A DNA stretch of 13,094 bases, taken from the NCBI GenBank assembly GCA_030043335.1, contig JASHXX010000264.1, positions 1 to 13,094 on the forward strand. Direction: 5' to 3'. The notes under the pieces were generated by a model that worked only from the letters and a program-made list of their open reading frames with translations, ran no database searches and had not been told where the DNA came from. The translations under genes and the position numbers were made by a program. Each line of letters starts with the position of its first letter. Positions within the stretch are counted from its first letter, which is position 1. Shown one piece after another: positions 12,288-13,094 of the stretch. This DNA is from Xanthobacteraceae bacterium. Its GTDB lineage: Bacteria > Pseudomonadota > Alphaproteobacteria > Rhizobiales > Xanthobacteraceae.

Positions 12288-13094
12288 ATGCGTCAGACAA
12301 TGCTTGTCGGCGATACGGGTGTTGATCCCGGATATCTGCGCCGACAGCTCGCAGGCATAGTCGAGATCGACTTTCAGCCGTTCGACCAGGCGCTGCGCTC
12401 GAAACCCGGCAACTCGATCATATTCGACATCGATCTCAGCCGTGAGTCGCGGCTCTCGCCCCTGAAGGAGTGGCTCAGGCGCAAGCCCGCTAGCGGGAAG
12501 GTCATATTCATAGTCGACAAGAGTTCGCACTTGCAAAACACAAGAGCGTGCGCGCTCGGAGCCACCGACATTCTGCATCGCCCGATTGACGGCCGGAAAC
12601 TTCTCAAGATGCTGCTGGGCGATATCGCTTCGTTATCCGCCGATCCGACCAACCCGGCCATTCGCGAATCGGCGGCGGTATCTGCCGCAGTCGATACGCT
12701 GCGAGGCATCTTTTCCTCGGCGTGCCTGGGCGGGCCGCTCGATTCTCCAGCGATAAAGTCGGCCGGCGACGCGGTTGTCGATCATCTCGAGGCGCAAGGC
12801 CTCAAGGCGTGGATCGATACCGTCCGCAGCCATCACAGCCTGACCTATCAGCATTGTCTGCTGGTGACGGGATTGGCGGTGGCCTTCGGTCAACAAATCA
12901 AGGTTTCCCGTGCCGATCAGCAGCGGCTGTCGTTCGCCGGCATGTTGCACGACGTCGGCAAGGCGCGAGTTCCGGTGGCCATTCTTGAAAAGCCAGGCCC
13001 GCTGGATGGAGACGAGATGGCGGTGATGAAAAAGCATCCGCAATTCGGTCTCGACGCGCTGAGCACCGCACCGGGACTGCCGGCCGAGATGCTC
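12288..13094 (+). CDS. HD-GYP-type signalling protein with degenerate receiver domain (3' end beyond window)
   Basis: The reading frame is open from the start region to the last base, giving at least 269 residues. Residues 5-110 look like a response-regulator receiver fold: strand MLVGD, IIFDIDL (44-50) at the phospho-acceptor strand, VIFIVD (72-77), and GATDILHRPID (91-101) at the usual GA...KP position. The acidic pair is incomplete and the lysine is Arg98, so phosphorylation is doubtful. From about 185 an HD domain begins: His189, then MLHDVGKARVPVAILEKPG (219-237) with His221-Asp222 and Lys225, then MKKHPQFG with His250. This matches HD-GYP cyclic-di-GMP phosphodiesterases. The diagnostic GYP motif lies outside the window. 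The start is uncertain: ATG at 12231, 12288 or 12300 is in frame, and none has a strong ribosome site. Confidence 0.75.
   Translation, partial: MRQTMLVGDTGVDPGYLRRQLAGIVEIDFQPFDQALRSKPGNSIIFDIDLSRESRLSPLKEWLRRKPASGKVIFIVDKSSHLQNTRACALGATDILHRPIDGRKLLKMLLGDIASLSADPTNPAIRESAAVSAAVDTLRGIFSSACLGGPLDSPAIKSAGDAVVDHLEAQGLKAWIDTVRSHHSLTYQHCLLVTGLAVAFGQQIKVSRADQQRLSFAGMLHDVGKARVPVAILEKPGPLDGDEMAVMKKHPQFGLDALSTAPGLPAEML

Noticed and set aside
12223..12360. ATG at 12223 with aagg upstream, opening a 45-codon frame over the HD-GYP start
   Set aside because: It is the wrong frame for the receiver/HD protein and stops at TAG near 12360 with no recognisable motif. The spacing to aagg looks good but the frame carries nothing.

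Overview
The window is about 13.1 kb of GC-rich, gene-dense bacterial chromosome. Gene order, codon bias toward G/C at third positions, and the families present (RcnB-like secreted protein, GlsB/YeaQ membrane protein, TfdA-like dioxygenase, LCAD-type acyl-CoA dehydrogenase) suggest a soil or rhizosphere alphaproteobacterium of the Hyphomicrobiales (Bradyrhizobium / Rhodopseudomonas / Xanthobacteraceae type). That placement is inference. No rRNA, tRNA, insertion sequence, integrase, CRISPR array or convincing intrinsic terminator was seen. Fifteen protein genes are supported, the last cut by the window edge. No stretch longer than 300 bases lacks a gene; bases 1-135 hold nothing assignable.

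Region 1 (136-3992) looks like a regulated catabolic module. A leftward TetR-family repressor (136-717) faces a rightward four-gene operon across a 143-base divergent spacer with two inverted repeats, plus a leader hairpin. The operon encodes a crotonase-fold enoyl-CoA hydratase/isomerase-like protein (861-1649), a kappa-class DsbA-fold protein of the 2-hydroxychromene-2-carboxylate isomerase family (1695-2294), a short-chain dehydrogenase-like protein without the catalytic tyrosine (2305-3006) and a TauD/TfdA-type Fe(II)/2-oxoglutarate dioxygenase (3093-3992). Together they suggest oxidative opening or dealkylation of an unknown carboxylic acid or CoA thioester. Two of the four enzymes have altered textbook active sites.

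Region 2 (3993-7762) is mixed. It has a small GlsB-type stress membrane protein (4110-4406) behind a palindrome and a perfect 22-base tandem duplication, a convergent single-domain cupin (4414-4896, minus), a divergent acyl-CoA dehydrogenase (5104-6300), a secreted RcnB-like protein (6405-6884) and a class I methyltransferase (6971-7762).

Region 3 (7808-11597) is xenobiotic or carbonyl metabolism. A leftward amidase (8954-10432) and YqjM-class old yellow enzyme (7808-8932) form a likely two-gene operon. They diverge from an NADPH-dependent double-bond reductase of the CurA/PTGR family (10569-11597), so two unrelated ene-reductase folds lie within about 3.8 kb.

Region 4 (11617-13094) holds a leftward exported four-cysteine protein resembling the Rap1a/Tai family, diverging from a rightward HD-GYP-type signalling protein with a degenerate receiver domain, truncated by the end of the window.

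The best candidate for something undescribed is the TetR-controlled operon of region 1. All functional assignments come from reading motifs and gene context by eye, with no database search.
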